64,000 nucleotides of DNA from NCBI RefSeq assembly GCF_001269655.1, contig NZ_LHVE01000002.1, positions 124,001 to 188,000 of the forward strand, read 5' to 3'. Both the position numbers and the translations under genes were made by a program. The stretch is from Pseudomonas thivervalensis. GTDB taxonomy: Bacteria; Pseudomonadota; Gammaproteobacteria; Pseudomonadales; Pseudomonadaceae. A model generated the notes under the pieces. It saw only the letters and a list, made by a program, of their open reading frames with translations, did no database searches and was not told where the DNA came from. Of this stretch, positions 17,566 to 27,972 are shown piece after piece. Within the stretch, counting starts at the first letter, position 1. The number at the start of each line of letters is the position of its first letter.

Positions 17566-17949
17566 ATGCTGGAAACAGTCGTAGTCGTTTTTCATCTGCT
17601 GGGTGCACTGGGCGTAGTTGCTCTCGTATTGCTGCAGCAGGGTAAAGGTGCGGATGCTGGTGCATCTTTCGGTGCAGGTGCTTCAAATACTGTGTTCGGA
17701 AGCCAAGGTTCCTCTACCTTTCTCAGTAAGTTTACTGCTATACTTGCCGCCGGTTTCTTCATAACCAGCTTAGGGTTAGGTTACTTTGCTAAAGAGAAAG
17801 CTCACGAGCTGACTCAAGTAGGTTTGCCAAACCCAGCGGTACTGGAGGCGCCAAAGCAACAACCGGCTTCTGATGATGTCCCGGTGCTTCAAGAGCAAAA
17901 GTCGGCCAACCCGGCGACTGACGTACCTCCAGCTCAAGAGCAGAAGTAA
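17566..17949 (+). CDS. secG: Protein-export translocon subunit SecG
   Basis: Small SecYEG partner in the inner membrane. 127 residues with two membrane helices (about 3-22 and 52-72) separated by the conserved [20 protein letters not shown] loop. A hydrophilic tail rich in Pro, Gln and Lys (about 85-127) is longer than in E. coli SecG. ATG 17566 follows the tpiA stop directly, and a tRNA-Leu gene starts 21 bases after the stop. Confidence 0.94.
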   Translation: MLETVVVVFHLLGALGVVALVLLQQGKGADAGASFGAGASNTVFGSQGSSTFLSKFTAILAAGFFITSLGLGYFAKEKAHELTQVGLPNPAVLEAPKQQPASDDVPVLQEQKSANPATDVPPAQEQK

Positions 17950-17970
17950 GAAGGTTTCAAATGCTGTATT

Positions 17971-18056
17971 GCCGAGGTGGTGGAATTGGTAGACACGCAA
18001 CCTTGAGGTGGTTGTGCCCATAGGGTGTAGGGGTTCGAGTCCCCTTCTCGGTACCA
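17971..18056 (+). tRNA. tRNA-Leu (anticodon GAG)
   Basis: Full cloverleaf of 86 bases with encoded CCA. The acceptor GCCGAGG pairs with TCTCGGT (two G-U pairs). Anticodon stem CAACC/GGTTG holds the loop TTGAGGT, anticodon GAG. The long variable arm TGCCCATAGGGTGTA is typical of class II tRNA-Leu. Confidence 0.95.
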
Positions 18057-18067
18057 ATTATCAGGAG

Positions 18068-18090
18068 AGCCCGCGAATGCGGGCTTTCTT
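18068..18090 (+). terminator. Short hairpin after tRNA-Leu
   Basis: AGCCCGC-GAAT-GCGGGCT followed by TTCTT. Seven-bp GC-rich stem with a weak T tract; it could terminate or help 3' processing of tRNA-Leu. Confidence 0.6.
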
Positions 18091-18153
18091 GTAGGTGGAA
18101 GGGTTACATTGACCCTGTAAGGGATCGGTCGTATACTTCCGCCCCAGCTTTGT

Positions 18154-18230
<77 letters not shown>

Positions 18231-18239
18231 GTTTCAGGG

Positions 18240-18260
18240 GCCCCTTCCAAGGGGCTTTTT
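18240..18260 (+). terminator. Terminator after tRNA-fMet
   Basis: GCCCC-TTCCAA-GGGGC followed by five T residues, directly downstream of tRNA-fMet. Confidence 0.65.
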
Positions 18261-18306
18261 GTTAGCTGGACACTTTATAACGCCGCTGTTCGACGGCGTT
18301 TCAGGG

Positions 18307-18331
18307 ATGGGCGATTCGCCCATTTTTTTTT
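18307..18331 (+). terminator. Strong intrinsic terminator in the rimP leader
   Basis: ATGGGCG-ATT-CGCCCAT, a perfect 7-bp stem, followed by nine T residues. A further hairpin (AACGCCG/CGGCGTT, about 18279-18300) precedes it. It lies only 40 bases before rimP, so readthrough or antitermination would set expression of the downstream operon. Confidence 0.8.
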
Positions 18332-18370
18332 ATTTGCACAGCATGCACAAACATGCACGAGGGGGTTCAG

Positions 18371-18829
18371 GTGTCGAGCAAGCTAGAACAGTTGCAGGCC
18401 TTGTTGGCCCCGGTGGTCGTGGCCCTTGGCTATGAATGCTGGGGTATTGAGTTTTCGGCTCAAGGTCGCCACTCACTGTTGCGCGTTTATATCGATAAGG
18501 AAGGCGGCGTGTTGGTGGACGATTGCGCCATCGTCAGCCGTCAGATCAGCGGTGTATTGGATGTTGAAGATCCAATCACCTCCGAATACACCCTTGAAGT
18601 TTCCTCGCCTGGCATGGAGCGCCCCCTGTTCACTCTTGAACAGTTCGCTTTGTTTGCCGGTGAACAAGTGAAGATCAAGCTGCGCTCGCCTTTCGAAGGT
18701 CGACGCAACTTCCAAGGCCTTCTGCGCGGTGTAGAAGAGCAGGACGTCGTGGTGCAGGTAGACGACCATGAGTTCCTGTTGCCGATCGATATGATCGACA
18801 AGGCCAACATTATTCCCAGTTTTGACTGA
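18371..18829 (+). CDS. rimP: Ribosome maturation factor RimP
   Basis: Needed for 30S subunit maturation. 152 residues: N-terminal alpha/beta domain (about 1-80, GYECWGIEF and [11 protein letters not shown]), the conserved [15 protein letters not shown] link, and a C-terminal SH3-like domain (about 85-152). GTG 18371 is chosen because GAGGGGG lies just upstream and it yields the [12 protein letters not shown] start. First protein gene of the nusA-infB operon. Confidence 0.95.
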   Translation: MSSKLEQLQALLAPVVVALGYECWGIEFSAQGRHSLLRVYIDKEGGVLVDDCAIVSRQISGVLDVEDPITSEYTLEVSSPGMERPLFTLEQFALFAGEQVKIKLRSPFEGRRNFQGLLRGVEEQDVVVQVDDHEFLLPIDMIDKANIIPSFD

Positions 18830-18888
18830 TACGTGCCAGATACTGCGGATCCCGCGGATCCAATGGCTTGCGAAAGGCGAGGCGTACG

Positions 18889-20370
18889 ATGAGCAAAGAA
18901 GTACTGCTGGTTGTTGAGTCGGTATCCAATGAAAAGGGCGTACCGGCTAACGTTATTTTTGAAGCGCTGGAGCTGGCCCTGGCCACTGCTACCAAGAAGC
19001 GGTTCGAAGACGAAGTTGATTTGCGTGTGGAGATCAATCGCCACACCGGTGCCTACGAGACTTTCCGTCGCTGGACAGTCGTCGAGGAAGCCGACCTGGA
19101 CGATCCAGCTATCGAAACCTGGCCGAGCAAGGTTGCAGAAACGCACCCGGGCGCCAAGGTCGGTGATGTCGTCGAAGAAAAAATCGAATCCATTGAGTTC
19201 GGTCGCATCGCTGCACAGACTGCCAAGCAGGTCATTGTGCAGAAAGTTCGCGAAGCCGAGCGCGCGCAAGTTGTCGACGCTTATCGCGAGCGCCTGGGGG
19301 AAATCATCTCCGGCACCGTGAAAAAAGTGACCCGCGACAACGTGATCGTCGACCTGGGCAACAACGCCGAAGCGTTGCTGGCTCGCGAAGACATCATCTC
19401 TCGCGAAACTTTCCGGGTTGGCGTGCGATTGCGTGCGCTGCTCAAGGAAATCCGCACCGAGAACCGGGGCCCGCAGCTGATCCTGTCGCGTACAGCGCCG
19501 GAAATGCTGATCGAGTTGTTCCGCATCGAAGTGCCGGAAATTGCTGAAGGCCTGATCGAAGTCATGGCCGCTTCCCGTGATCCGGGTTCGCGCGCCAAGA
19601 TCGCGGTCCGCTCCAAGGACAAGCGTATCGACCCGCAAGGTGCCTGCATCGGCATGCGGGGCTCGCGTGTCCAGGCCGTATCCGGCGAGTTGGGCGGCGA
19701 GCGCGTGGACATCGTCCTGTGGGACGACAACCCGGCTCAGTTCGTGATCAATGCCATGTCGCCTGCTGAAGTGGCGGCAATTATCGTCGACGAAGATGCC
19801 CACGCCATGGACATCGCCGTTGGCGCAGACAATCTGGCTCAGGCCATCGGTCGCGGTGGTCAGAACGTGCGTCTGGCCAGCCAATTGACTGGCTGGACCC
19901 TGAACGTGATGACCGAATCGGACATCCAGGCTAAGCAGCAAGCTGAAACCGGCGATATCCTGCGCAACTTCATCGAAGAGCTTGAAGTCGATGAAGAGCT
20001 GGCGCAGGTGCTGGTGGATGAAGGCTTTACCAGCCTGGAAGAGATTGCCTACGTACCGGTGGAGGAAATGCTCAACATCGACGGCTTTGACGAGGAAATC
20101 GTCAACGAGCTTCGCGCTCGGGCCAAGGATCGTTTGTTGACCAAAGCCATCGCTACTGAGGAAAAGCTGGCAGACGCCCATCCGGCCGAAGACCTGCTCT
20201 CGCTTGAGGGCATGGACAAGGATTTGGCGATGGAACTGGCGGTGCGCGGCGTAATTACCCGCGAAGACCTGGCCGAGCAGTCTATTGACGATCTGCTCGA
20301 CATCGACGGCATTGACGATGATCGTGCCGGCAAGTTGATCATGGCCGCCCGAGCCCACTGGTTCGAGTAA
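18889..20370 (+). CDS. nusA: Transcription termination/antitermination factor NusA
   Basis: Binds RNA polymerase and controls pausing, termination and antitermination. 493 residues: N-terminal polymerase-binding domain (about 1-125), S1 domain (about 130-200, [21 protein letters not shown]), two KH domains (about 205-345, with [17 protein letters not shown]) and two C-terminal acidic helix-hairpin-helix repeats (about 365-493) as in enterobacterial NusA. ATG 18889 gives [16 protein letters not shown] and follows AAAGGCGAGG. Confidence 0.97.
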   Translation: MSKEVLLVVESVSNEKGVPANVIFEALELALATATKKRFEDEVDLRVEINRHTGAYETFRRWTVVEEADLDDPAIETWPSKVAETHPGAKVGDVVEEKIESIEFGRIAAQTAKQVIVQKVREAERAQVVDAYRERLGEIISGTVKKVTRDNVIVDLGNNAEALLAREDIISRETFRVGVRLRALLKEIRTENRGPQLILSRTAPEMLIELFRIEVPEIAEGLIEVMAASRDPGSRAKIAVRSKDKRIDPQGACIGMRGSRVQAVSGELGGERVDIVLWDDNPAQFVINAMSPAEVAAIIVDEDAHAMDIAVGADNLAQAIGRGGQNVRLASQLTGWTLNVMTESDIQAKQQAETGDILRNFIEELEVDEELAQVLVDEGFTSLEEIAYVPVEEMLNIDGFDEEIVNELRARAKDRLLTKAIATEEKLADAHPAEDLLSLEGMDKDLAMELAVRGVITREDLAEQSIDDLLDIDGIDDDRAGKLIMAARAHWFE

Positions 20371-20397
20371 TTAGGCGCGGCCTGAGGAGAGAAGTGC

Positions 20398-22917
20398 ATG
20401 ACGCAAGTCACGGTGAAACAACTGGCCGATGAGGTCAAAACACCGGTAGAGCGCCTGTTGCAGCAGATGCGTGAGGCAGGTCTGCCGCACACCGCCGCCG
20501 AGGAACATGTGACCGACAGTGAGAAGCAGTCCCTGCTGACTCACTTGAAGAGCAGTCACAAGGCAAAAGTGGAAGAACCGCGCAAGATCACTCTGCAGCG
20601 TAAAACCACCAGCACCCTGCGTGTTGCCGGTAGCAAAAGCATCAGCGTTGAAGTACGCAAGAAGAAAGTCTTCGTACAGCGCAGCCCGGAAGAAATCGAA
20701 GCCGAGCGCAAACGCGAACAGGAAGAACGTCGCGCAGTAGAAAATGCTGCTCGTCAGAAGGCTGAAGAAGAAGCCAAGCGTCGCGCCGAAGAAGAAGCGC
20801 GCCGCCAGCCTGCTGCTGCGCAAACCGCTCCGGTAGAAGCCGTCGAGGCTGTTGCCCCGGTCGCCGAACCGGTGCGCGAAGCGGCGCCAGCCGTGGCTGC
20901 GGCTCCGGCTCCAGCCGATACTCGCAAGCGCGACGAGCAGCGTCGTCCGGACAAACCACGTGCCGACGACAACCGTCGTGGCAGTGGCGATGGCGAGCGC
21001 AAGAACGCGCCTCATCGTGCTTCGGTCAAGGAAAAGGCGCCAGCACCTCGTGTTGCGCCACGTACCACTGACGAGGAAAGCGATGGCTTCCGTCGCGGCG
21101 GTCGCGGCAAGGCCAAGCTGAAGAAACGCAACGCCCACGGTTTCCAGAGCCCTACCGGCCCTGTCGTGCGTGAAGTGAAGATCGGCGAGACCATCACTGT
21201 GGGCGATCTGGCCCAGCAGATGTCGGTCAAGGCTGCTGAAATCATCAAGTTCATGTTCAAGCTGGGTACGCCAGCTACCATCAACCAGGTACTGGACCAG
21301 GAAACTGCCCAACTGGTTGCTGAAGAGCTGGGCCACAAAGTGACCCTGGTCAGCGACACCGCCCTGGAAGATTCCCTGGCCGAGTCCCTGAAGTTTGAAG
21401 GTGAGGCGGTTTCCCGTGCTCCAGTCGTGACCGTCATGGGCCACGTCGACCACGGTAAAACGTCCCTGCTCGACTACATTCGTCGTGCGAAGGTGGCGGC
21501 CGGTGAAGCGGGTGGTATTACCCAGCACATCGGTGCGTACCACGTTGAAACCGACCGCGGCATGGTGACGTTCCTCGACACCCCGGGTCACGCCGCGTTT
21601 ACCGCGATGCGTGCCCGTGGTGCCAAGGCGACCGACATCGTGATCCTGGTGGTTGCAGCGGACGACGGCGTCATGCCGCAAACCATCGAAGCTGTTCAGC
21701 ATGCCAAGGCTGCTGGCGTGCCGCTGGTGGTTGCGGTGAACAAGATCGACAAGCCGGGCGCCGATCTCGATCGCATCCGCAGCGAACTGTCGGTCCACGG
21801 CGTGACCTCCGAAGAGTGGGGTGGTGACACGCCATTCGTTCCGGTCTCGGCGAAGATGGGTACCGGCGTTGACGAACTGCTCGAAGCCGTTCTGTTGCAA
21901 GCCGAGGTTCTTGAACTGACCGCTACGCCTTCGGCGCCTGGCCGTGGTGTGGTCGTTGAATCGCGCCTCGACAAGGGCCGTGGCCCGGTGGCGACTGTCC
22001 TGGTTCAGGACGGTACGCTACGTCAAGGCGACATGGTGTTGGTCGGCTCGAACTATGGCCGCGTGCGCGCCATGCTCGACGAGAACGGCAAGCCCATCAA
22101 GGAAGCCGGTCCGGCTATCCCGGTCGAGATCCTCGGCCTGGACGGCACCCCGGACGCTGGCGACGAGATGAGCGTTGTGGCTGACGAGAAGAAAGCCCGT
22201 GAAGTGGCTCTGTTCCGTCAAGGCAAGTTCCGCGAAGTCAAACTGGCTCGTGCTCACGCCGGCAAGCTGGAAAACATCTTCGAGAACATGGGCCAGGAAG
22301 AGAAGAAGACGCTCAACATCGTCCTCAAATCCGACGTCCGTGGTTCGCTGGAAGCGTTGAACGGCGCCTTGAATGGCCTGGGTAACGACGAAGTGCAAGT
22401 GCGTGTGGTCGGTGGCGGTGTCGGTGGTATCACCGAGTCCGACGCCAACCTGGCACTGGCTTCCAACGCTGTACTGTTCGGCTTCAACGTGCGTGCCGAT
22501 GCCGGCGCTCGCAAGATCGTCGAGCAGGAAGGCCTGGATATGCGTTACTACAACGTGATCTACGACATCATCGAAGACGTCAAGAAAGCGTTGACCGGTA
22601 TGCTGGGCAGCGACGTCCGGGAGAACATCCTGGGTGTGGCCGAAGTTCGCGACGTGTTCCGTTCGCCGAAGTTCGGTGCCATCGCCGGTTGCATGGTGAT
22701 CGAAGGTGTCGTTCACCGTAACCGTCCGATCCGTGTACTGCGTGAAGACATCGTGATCTTCGAAGGCGAGCTGGAATCCCTGCGTCGCTTCAAGGATGAC
22801 GCTTCGGAAGTACGCGCCGGCATGGAATGCGGTATTGGCGTCAAGAGCTACAACGACGTCAAGGTCGGCGACAAGATCGAAGTCTTCGAGAAGGTCCAGG
22901 TTGCTCGCAGCCTCTGA
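20398..22917 (+). CDS. infB: Translation initiation factor IF-2
   Basis: GTPase that places fMet-tRNA on the 30S subunit. 839 residues. N-terminal IF2N domain (1-50), a long charged and Ala/Pro-rich linker (about 95-260), a second IF2N region (about 262-330), and the GTPase with G1 GHVDHGKT at about 348-355, G3 DTPGHAAF and G4 NKID. Domains II-IV follow. AGGAG lies 9 bases before the ATG. Confidence 0.97.
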   Translation: MTQVTVKQLADEVKTPVERLLQQMREAGLPHTAAEEHVTDSEKQSLLTHLKSSHKAKVEEPRKITLQRKTTSTLRVAGSKSISVEVRKKKVFVQRSPEEIEAERKREQEERRAVENAARQKAEEEAKRRAEEEARRQPAAAQTAPVEAVEAVAPVAEPVREAAPAVAAAPAPADTRKRDEQRRPDKPRADDNRRGSGDGERKNAPHRASVKEKAPAPRVAPRTTDEESDGFRRGGRGKAKLKKRNAHGFQSPTGPVVREVKIGETITVGDLAQQMSVKAAEIIKFMFKLGTPATINQVLDQETAQLVAEELGHKVTLVSDTALEDSLAESLKFEGEAVSRAPVVTVMGHVDHGKTSLLDYIRRAKVAAGEAGGITQHIGAYHVETDRGMVTFLDTPGHAAFTAMRARGAKATDIVILVVAADDGVMPQTIEAVQHAKAAGVPLVVAVNKIDKPGADLDRIRSELSVHGVTSEEWGGDTPFVPVSAKMGTGVDELLEAVLLQAEVLELTATPSAPGRGVVVESRLDKGRGPVATVLVQDGTLRQGDMVLVGSNYGRVRAMLDENGKPIKEAGPAIPVEILGLDGTPDAGDEMSVVADEKKAREVALFRQGKFREVKLARAHAGKLENIFENMGQEEKKTLNIVLKSDVRGSLEALNGALNGLGNDEVQVRVVGGGVGGITESDANLALASNAVLFGFNVRADAGARKIVEQEGLDMRYYNVIYDIIEDVKKALTGMLGSDVRENILGVAEVRDVFRSPKFGAIAGCMVIEGVVHRNRPIRVLREDIVIFEGELESLRRFKDDASEVRAGMECGIGVKSYNDVKVGDKIEVFEKVQVARSL

Positions 22918-22988
22918 CTCGCGCACTTCAAGAGCCGCACCGGGCAGTTGCATGAACATGCACTGCCTCGCGAGCGGACTCTAAACGC

Positions 22989-23023
22989 AACGCCCGGTCT
23001 GGCTTTTGCCAGGCCGGGCGTTT
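22989..23023 (+). terminator. Long hairpin between infB and rbfA
   Basis: AACGCCCGGTCTGGC pairs with GCCAGGCCGGGCGTT (one G-U) around a TTTT loop, followed by only TTT. A 15-bp stem with a weak T tract suggests partial termination or RNA processing inside the operon. No other gene is visible between 22918 and 23076. Confidence 0.65.
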
Positions 23024-23076
23024 GCCGCTTTCAGACCTCACGGGTTTCACCGTGGGGCAGTAACAGGTAACAAGAC

Positions 23077-23478
23077 ATGGCAAAAGAATACAGCCGTACC
23101 CAACGAATCGGCGATCAGATGCAGCGCGAGCTGGCCCAGCTGATCCGCCGCGAAGTCAAAGACCCGCGCGTCGGCCTGGTCACCATCACCGCAGTGGAAG
23201 TCAGCCGTGACGTCGGTCACGCCAAGATTTTCATCACCGTGATGGGCCAGGACAGCGCCGAAGAAATCGCCCAGAGCATCAAGGTGCTCAACTCGGCCGC
23301 CGGCTTCCTGCGTATGCAGTTGGCCCGGGAAATGAAGCTGCGCAGCGTCCCGCAGTTGCACTTCCACTACGACGAAAGCGTCGCACGGGGTGCCCATCTG
23401 TCGGCATTGATCGAGCGTGCCGTGGCCGAAGACAGCCAGCACCCGGTTGCGGCTGAACCCGAAGACACCAAGGAGTAA
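23077..23478 (+). CDS. rbfA: 30S ribosome-binding factor RbfA
   Basis: Cold-shock-associated factor for 16S rRNA 5'-end maturation. 133 residues in a type II KH fold (about 6-110), with [18 protein letters not shown] at the start and [15 protein letters not shown] at the end of the domain, then an acidic tail. The stop is followed 3 bases later by truB. Confidence 0.95.
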   Translation: MAKEYSRTQRIGDQMQRELAQLIRREVKDPRVGLVTITAVEVSRDVGHAKIFITVMGQDSAEEIAQSIKVLNSAAGFLRMQLAREMKLRSVPQLHFHYDESVARGAHLSALIERAVAEDSQHPVAAEPEDTKE

Positions 23479-23481
23479 TCG

Positions 23482-24399
23482 GTGGCTCAGGTCAAACGTA
23501 TCCGTCGTAATGTCAGCGGTATCATCCTGCTCGACAAGCCGCTGGGGTTCACGTCCAACGCGGCGTTGCAGAAGGTTCGCTGGCTGCTCAATGCCGAGAA
23601 GGCCGGGCACACCGGTAGCCTCGATCCGCTGGCCACCGGCGTGCTGCCGCTGTGCTTTGGCGAGGCGACCAAGTTCTCCCAGTATCTGCTCGATTCCGAC
23701 AAGGGTTATGAAACCCTGGCGCAACTGGGCAAGACCACCACCACGGCGGATGCCGAAGGTGAGGTTTTGCTGGAGCGTCCGGTGACCGTTGGTCAGGCGG
23801 ATGTCGAAGCGGTGTTGCCGAAATTTCGTGGGCAAATCAGCCAGATACCGCCGATGTACTCCGCTTTGAAGCGCGATGGGCAGCCGTTGTATAAACTGGC
23901 CCGTGCAGGCGAAGTAGTGGAGCGTGAACCGCGTTCTGTTACTATTGCGCGCTTGGAATTGCTGGCCTTTGACGGTAATACTGCGCGGCTTGCCGTGGAT
24001 TGCAGCAAAGGCACCTATATCCGCACCTTGGTGGAGGATATTGGTGAGCAGCTCGGCTGTGGCGCGTACGTGGCAGAATTGCGACGGACCCAGGCCGGGC
24101 CTTTCACCTTGGCCCAGACGGTCACGCTGGAAGAGCTGGAAGCGGTGCATGCCGAAGGCGGCAACGAAGCGGTCGACCGTTTCCTGATGCCATCGGACAG
24201 CGGCTTGCTTGACTGGCCACTGCTGCAGTTCTCCGAACACAGCGCGTTCTACTGGCTCAATGGCCAGCCAGTACGTGCCCCGGATGCGCCGAAGTTCGGC
24301 ATGGTCCGGGTGCAGGATCACAACGGTCGCTTCATCGGTATCGGTGAAGTGAGCGAAGACGGGCGCATTGCGCCGCGTCGACTGATTCGGTCGGAATGA
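23482..24399 (+). CDS. truB: tRNA pseudouridine(55) synthase TruB
   Basis: Makes pseudouridine 55 in the T loop of tRNAs. 305 residues. The catalytic Asp lies in [14 protein letters not shown] (about residues 43-56), with the pseudouridine-synthase motifs GYETLAQLG and KGTYIRTL, and a C-terminal PUA-like domain (about 250-305). GTG start at 23482 after AAGGAG. Confidence 0.96.
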   Translation: MAQVKRIRRNVSGIILLDKPLGFTSNAALQKVRWLLNAEKAGHTGSLDPLATGVLPLCFGEATKFSQYLLDSDKGYETLAQLGKTTTTADAEGEVLLERPVTVGQADVEAVLPKFRGQISQIPPMYSALKRDGQPLYKLARAGEVVEREPRSVTIARLELLAFDGNTARLAVDCSKGTYIRTLVEDIGEQLGCGAYVAELRRTQAGPFTLAQTVTLEELEAVHAEGGNEAVDRFLMPSDSGLLDWPLLQFSEHSAFYWLNGQPVRAPDAPKFGMVRVQDHNGRFIGIGEVSEDGRIAPRRLIRSE

Positions 24400-24495
24400 C
24401 CGGAACCAGCCTGCATAACAACAGGTTGGCGAGTGTGGCTGTTAACAGGCACGGTCACTACTCATTTATAGATACAGGGATTTGTCCCTGGCCTG

Positions 24496-24521
24496 TTGAA
24501 GCTGTTTCCTCGGAACAGCTT
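24496..24521 (+). promoter_or_regulatory. Hairpins in the rpsO leader
   Basis: GAAGCTGTT and AACAGCTTC form a 9-bp stem 20 bases before the rpsO ATG, preceded by CAGGGA/TCCCTG (about 24475-24490). In E. coli S15 represses its own translation through a leader structure; whether these hairpins do that here is inference. Confidence 0.4.
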
Positions 24522-24542
24522 CCTGACTAAAAGGATTGCCTC

Positions 24543-24812
24543 ATGGCTCTCGACGTTCAAGAAAAAGCTCAAATCGTAGCTGACTACCAGCAAGCTGTTG
24601 GTGACACTGGTTCGCCAGAAGTGCAAGTTGCACTGCTGACCCACAACATCAACAAGCTGCAAGGTCACTTCAAGGCCAACGGTAAAGATCACCACTCCCG
24701 TCGTGGTCTGATCCGCATGGTAAACCAGCGTCGCAAGCTGCTGGACTACCTGAAAGGCAAGGATCTGGGTCGTTATCAGACTCTGATCGGTCGCCTGGGT
24801 CTGCGTCGCTAA
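24543..24812 (+). CDS. rpsO: 30S ribosomal protein S15
   Basis: Primary binder of 16S rRNA helix 22 and part of a bridge to the 50S subunit. 89 residues, four helices, with conserved [31 protein letters not shown] and [15 protein letters not shown] lies 7 bases before the ATG. pnp follows 194 bp downstream, the classical rpsO-pnp pairing. Confidence 0.98.
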   Translation: MALDVQEKAQIVADYQQAVGDTGSPEVQVALLTHNINKLQGHFKANGKDHHSRRGLIRMVNQRRKLLDYLKGKDLGRYQTLIGRLGLRR

Positions 24813-24845
24813 TCAGCGATTGCGCTAGAGGTTGGTGGTCTGTCG

Positions 24846-24872
24846 TGCGTCAGTGGGTTTCCCGCTGGCGCA
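24846..24872 (+). promoter_or_regulatory. Hairpin in the pnp leader, candidate RNase III site
   Basis: TGCGTCAGTGGG-TTT-CCCGCTGGCGCA forms 12 continuous pairs (two G-U) in the rpsO-pnp gap. In E. coli an RNase III-cleaved stem at this position mediates PNPase autoregulation; the same role here is inferred from position and shape. Confidence 0.5.
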
Positions 24873-25006
24873 TGGCAGGCTCCCAGCCTCAAGTTTTATC
24901 TGGATACACGTTTTACCCTGGACAGGCGTCGGGCCGATTCCCGTCATTGCCCAAGAATTTCGCAAGAAGACAAGTTCCCCAAGAGCCACAAAGAAGGTAG
25001 GACACC

Positions 25007-27112
25007 GTGAACCCGGTAATCAAAAAATTCCAGTTCGGTCAGTCGACCGTTACCCTCGAGACTGGCCGTATCGCCCGTCAGGCCTCCGGCGCAGTGCTGG
25101 TCACCGTTGACGACGACGTCAGCGTATTGGTGACCGTTGTCGGTGCCAAGCAAGCCGATCCAGGCAAGGGCTTCTTCCCTCTGTCTGTTCACTACCAGGA
25201 AAAAACTTACGCTGCCGGTAAGATCCCTGGCGGTTTCTTCAAGCGCGAAGGCCGTCCTTCCGAGAAAGAAACCCTGACTTCCCGACTGATCGACCGTCCG
25301 ATCCGTCCGCTGTTCCCGGAAGGCTTCATGAACGAAGTGCAGGTTGTCTGCACCGTCGTGTCCACCAGCAAGAAAACCGATCCGGACATCGCTGCGATGA
25401 TCGGTACCTCGGCTGCCCTGGCCATCTCCGGCATTCCTTTCGATGGCCCGATCGGCGCTGCCCGCGTCGCGTTCCACGAAAGCACCGGCTACCTGCTGAA
25501 CCCGACCTACGAGCAGTTGAAGGCTTCGAGCCTGGACATGGTCGTGGCCGGTACTTCCGAAGCCGTGCTGATGGTTGAATCCGAAGCCAAAGAGCTGACC
25601 GAAGACCAGATGCTGGGCGCCGTGCTGTTCGCCCACGACGAGTTCCAGGTGGTGATCAACGCCGTCAAGGAACTGGCCGCCGAAGCCGCCAAGCCAACCT
25701 GGACCTGGGCTCCACAGCCAGAAGCCACCGAACTGCTGGGCGCGATCCGTGCCGAGTTCGGCGACGCGATCTCCCAGGCCTACACCATCACCATCAAGGC
25801 CGACCGCTACGCGCGCCTGGGTGAGCTGAAAGACCAGGTCGTTGCCAAGTTCTCCGGCGAAGAAGGCCAGCCATCGGCCAGCGACGTCAAGGCCGCTTTC
25901 GGTGAAATCGAATACCGCACCGTTCGCGAAAACATCGTCAACGGCAAGCCGCGTATCGATGGTCGCGACACCCGCACCGTACGTCCGCTGAACATCGAAG
26001 TCGGCGTTCTGCCGAAGACCCACGGTTCGGCACTGTTCACCCGTGGCGAAACCCAGGCGCTGGTCGTTGCAACACTGGGCACCGCCCGTGACGCGCAACT
26101 GCTGGACACCCTGGAAGGCGAAAAGAAAGACCCGTTCATGCTGCACTACAACTTCCCTCCGTTCTCGGTAGGCGAGTGTGGTCGCATGGGTGGCGCCGGT
26201 CGCCGCGAAATCGGTCACGGCCGTCTGGCCCGTCGTTCGGTCCAGGCCATGCTGCCAGCCGCTGACGTGTTCCCGTACACCATTCGCGTGGTATCGGAAA
26301 TCACCGAATCCAACGGTTCGAGCTCGATGGCTTCGGTCTGCGGCGCTTCCCTGGCCCTGATGGACGCCGGTGTGCCGATGAAGGCACCGGTTGCCGGTAT
26401 CGCCATGGGCCTGGTTAAAGAAGGCGAGAAATTCGCCGTCCTGACCGACATCCTGGGTGACGAAGACCACCTGGGCGACATGGACTTCAAAGTGGCCGGT
26501 ACCGCCAAGGGCGTCACCGCACTGCAGATGGACATCAAGATCAAGGGCATCACCGAAGAGATCATGGAAATCGCCCTGGGCCAGGCCCTGGAAGCGCGCC
26601 TGAACATCCTCGGCCAGATGAACCAGATCATCGGTCAGTCCCGTACCGAGCTGTCGGAAAATGCTCCGACCATGATCGCGATGAAAATCGACACCGACAA
26701 AATCCGTGATGTCATCGGTAAAGGCGGCGCGACCATCCGTGCGATCTGCGAAGAAACCAAGGCTTCGATCGACATCGAAGACGACGGTTCGATCAAGATC
26801 TTCGGCGAGACCAAGGAAGCGGCAGAAGCGGCACGCCAGCGCGTCCTGGGGATCACCGCAGAAGCCGAGATCGGCAAGATCTACGTCGGCAAGGTTGAGC
26901 GCATCGTCGACTTCGGCGCGTTCGTCAACATCCTGCCGGGCAAGGATGGTCTGGTTCACATCTCCATGCTGAGCGATGCTCGCGTCGAGAAAGTGACCGA
27001 CATCCTGAAGGAAGGCCAGGAAGTGGAAGTGCTGGTACTGGACGTGGACAACCGCGGCCGTATCAAGCTGTCCATCAAGGACGTCGCAGCAGCCAAGGCA
27101 TCGGGCGTTTAA
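25007..27112 (+). CDS. pnp: Polyribonucleotide nucleotidyltransferase (PNPase)
   Basis: Phosphorolytic 3'-5' exoribonuclease, trimeric, part of RNA turnover. 701 residues: two RNase PH-like cores (about 1-215 and 310-545), the linking alpha domain, KH (about 553-610, [15 protein letters not shown]) and S1 (about 620-690, [20 protein letters not shown]). GTG start at 25007 after GAAGGTAGG. Last gene of the block, followed by a terminator. Confidence 0.98.
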   Translation: MNPVIKKFQFGQSTVTLETGRIARQASGAVLVTVDDDVSVLVTVVGAKQADPGKGFFPLSVHYQEKTYAAGKIPGGFFKREGRPSEKETLTSRLIDRPIRPLFPEGFMNEVQVVCTVVSTSKKTDPDIAAMIGTSAALAISGIPFDGPIGAARVAFHESTGYLLNPTYEQLKASSLDMVVAGTSEAVLMVESEAKELTEDQMLGAVLFAHDEFQVVINAVKELAAEAAKPTWTWAPQPEATELLGAIRAEFGDAISQAYTITIKADRYARLGELKDQVVAKFSGEEGQPSASDVKAAFGEIEYRTVRENIVNGKPRIDGRDTRTVRPLNIEVGVLPKTHGSALFTRGETQALVVATLGTARDAQLLDTLEGEKKDPFMLHYNFPPFSVGECGRMGGAGRREIGHGRLARRSVQAMLPAADVFPYTIRVVSEITESNGSSSMASVCGASLALMDAGVPMKAPVAGIAMGLVKEGEKFAVLTDILGDEDHLGDMDFKVAGTAKGVTALQMDIKIKGITEEIMEIALGQALEARLNILGQMNQIIGQSRTELSENAPTMIAMKIDTDKIRDVIGKGGATIRAICEETKASIDIEDDGSIKIFGETKEAAEAARQRVLGITAEAEIGKIYVGKVERIVDFGAFVNILPGKDGLVHISMLSDARVEKVTDILKEGQEVEVLVLDVDNRGRIKLSIKDVAAAKASGV

Positions 27113-27141
27113 TCACCTCGTTGTCTAACCGCTGAACAAGC

Positions 27142-27169
27142 AAACGCCCCGACTGGTTCGGGGCGTTTT
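27142..27169 (+). terminator. Terminator after pnp
   Basis: AAACGCCCCGA-CTGGT-TCGGGGCGTTT plus one further T: an 11-bp stem, A-rich on one side and T-rich on the other, 30 bases after the pnp stop. Confidence 0.9.
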
Positions 27170-27237
27170 GCTGTGTGGTGAAAATCCCTGTGTCACAGGT
27201 TGCCTGGCCACCGAGGACGATGCTAGTTTTAGCCACC

Positions 27238-27310
27238 GCCCGTGTAGCTCAGTCGGTAGAGCAGCGCACTCGTAACGCGAAGGTCGCAGGTTCGATTCCT
27301 GTCTCGGGCA
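27238..27310 (+). tRNA. Atypical tRNA-Thr (anticodon CGU), no encoded CCA
   Basis: The D arm GCTC/GAGC and T arm GCAGG-TTCGATT-CCTGT are normal, and the loop CTCGTAA gives anticodon CGU. The acceptor GCCCGTG/CTCGGGC has a U6-U67 mismatch. The anticodon stem GCGCA/CGCGA has unpaired G27-A43 and A31-C39. After discriminator A73 the sequence reads AAAAGC, not CCA, unlike the two other tRNAs here. A possible promoter TTGCCT-N18-TAGTTT lies at 27200-27229. It may be functional with CCA added enzymatically, or a decayed copy. Confidence 0.7.
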
Positions 27311-27332
27311 AAAAGCTTTTTCGCCAGCGATT

Positions 27333-27674
27333 TTATGCGTGGTGCTGTAGGTATTCGTTCAGTGCTTGGCGCGTCAGATCATTCAGGGATACATTCTGGC
27401 GGGTTGCCGCCAAAGCGGCTGCTAGATGCAAATCGTGACCGATACGGACATTGAACGATCCTTTGCATGGGATTTCTGGCTTCTGCCCGAGCTGCTGGCA
27501 GGTTTGTAGATAATCATCGACCGCCTCGCGAAAAGCTGTTTCAAGTTCAGCTACCGTTTGTCCCTCATAACTCACCAGCGCCCTAATGAATAAGAGCTTT
27601 CCAAACAAGCACTTGTCCTCAGTGCTTGCTTCAATTGAGCCGACATAGCCTTTGTATTGCAGCTGGGAGTTCAT
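27333..27674 (-). CDS. hicB: HicB-family antitoxin
   Basis: 113 residues. The N-terminal half (about 1-60, LQYKGYVGSIEASTEDKCLF then SYEGQTVAELETAFREAVDDYL) is the degenerate RNase H-like HicB fold that caps the toxin. The C-terminal part (about 72-110, GSFNVRIGHDLHLAAALAA then LNDLTRQALNEYL) looks like a ribbon-helix-helix DNA-binding domain, so it probably represses its own promoter. The ATG overlaps the hicA stop by four bases. It lies 23 bp from the tRNA-Thr gene on the opposite strand. Confidence 0.85.
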   Translation of the reverse strand: MNSQLQYKGYVGSIEASTEDKCLFGKLLFIRALVSYEGQTVAELETAFREAVDDYLQTCQQLGQKPEIPCKGSFNVRIGHDLHLAAALAATRQNVSLNDLTRQALNEYLQHHA

Positions 27675-27922
27675 GGAATCAGGCCTCCTGTTTTCAATTG
27701 CTCAATAATCTGGCGTCTTATATACGCTTTGAGCTCATTTCCGGGATGCGGCTTGTGCAGGCTGATCATTGCACTCGGGTCTCCATTGTCGAATTTGACC
27801 CTACTGCCCGATCCTTCTAATTGGGAATAGCCAAGCCGACATAACAGCGTGACAAGCTCCGACCAAGTGAATGCGCTTTGCCCGTTGAGTAGCTTCGCGA
27901 GAAGTTTTTCATTCTTTGACAT
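27671..27922 (-). CDS. hicA: HicA-family toxin (mRNA interferase)
   Basis: 83 residues, first gene of the pair. Double-stranded RNA-binding-like fold: WSELVTLLCRLGYSQLEGSGSRVKF, then the segment with the likely catalytic His (ISLHKPHPGNELKAYIRRQI). HicA proteins cleave mRNA to stop translation and are neutralised by HicB. ATG 27922 is preceded by AAAAGG; an upstream in-frame start at 27940 would fall inside the operator. It is somewhat longer than minimal HicA toxins because of a roughly 15-residue N-terminal lead. Confidence 0.82.
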   Translation of the reverse strand: MSKNEKLLAKLLNGQSAFTWSELVTLLCRLGYSQLEGSGSRVKFDNGDPSAMISLHKPHPGNELKAYIRRQIIEQLKTGGLIP

Positions 27923-27935
27923 GAATGCCTTTTCT

Positions 27936-27972
27936 TGCAACTGAATATAGTTGCATGTCCTTGGACGGTCAA
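27936..27972 (-). promoter_or_regulatory. hicAB promoter with overlapping palindromic operator
   Basis: On the minus strand TTGACC (27972-27967), a 17-base spacer and TATATT (27949-27944) form a good sigma-70 promoter. A perfect 7-bp-arm palindrome, TGCAACT-N6-AGTTGCA (27936-27955), covers the -10 box, the expected place for a HicB operator. It ends 13 bases before the hicA ATG. Confidence 0.7.

Noticed and set aside
24944..26959. 671-codon minus-strand frame opposite pnp
   Set aside because: Shadow of pnp with no start site or recognisable motif.
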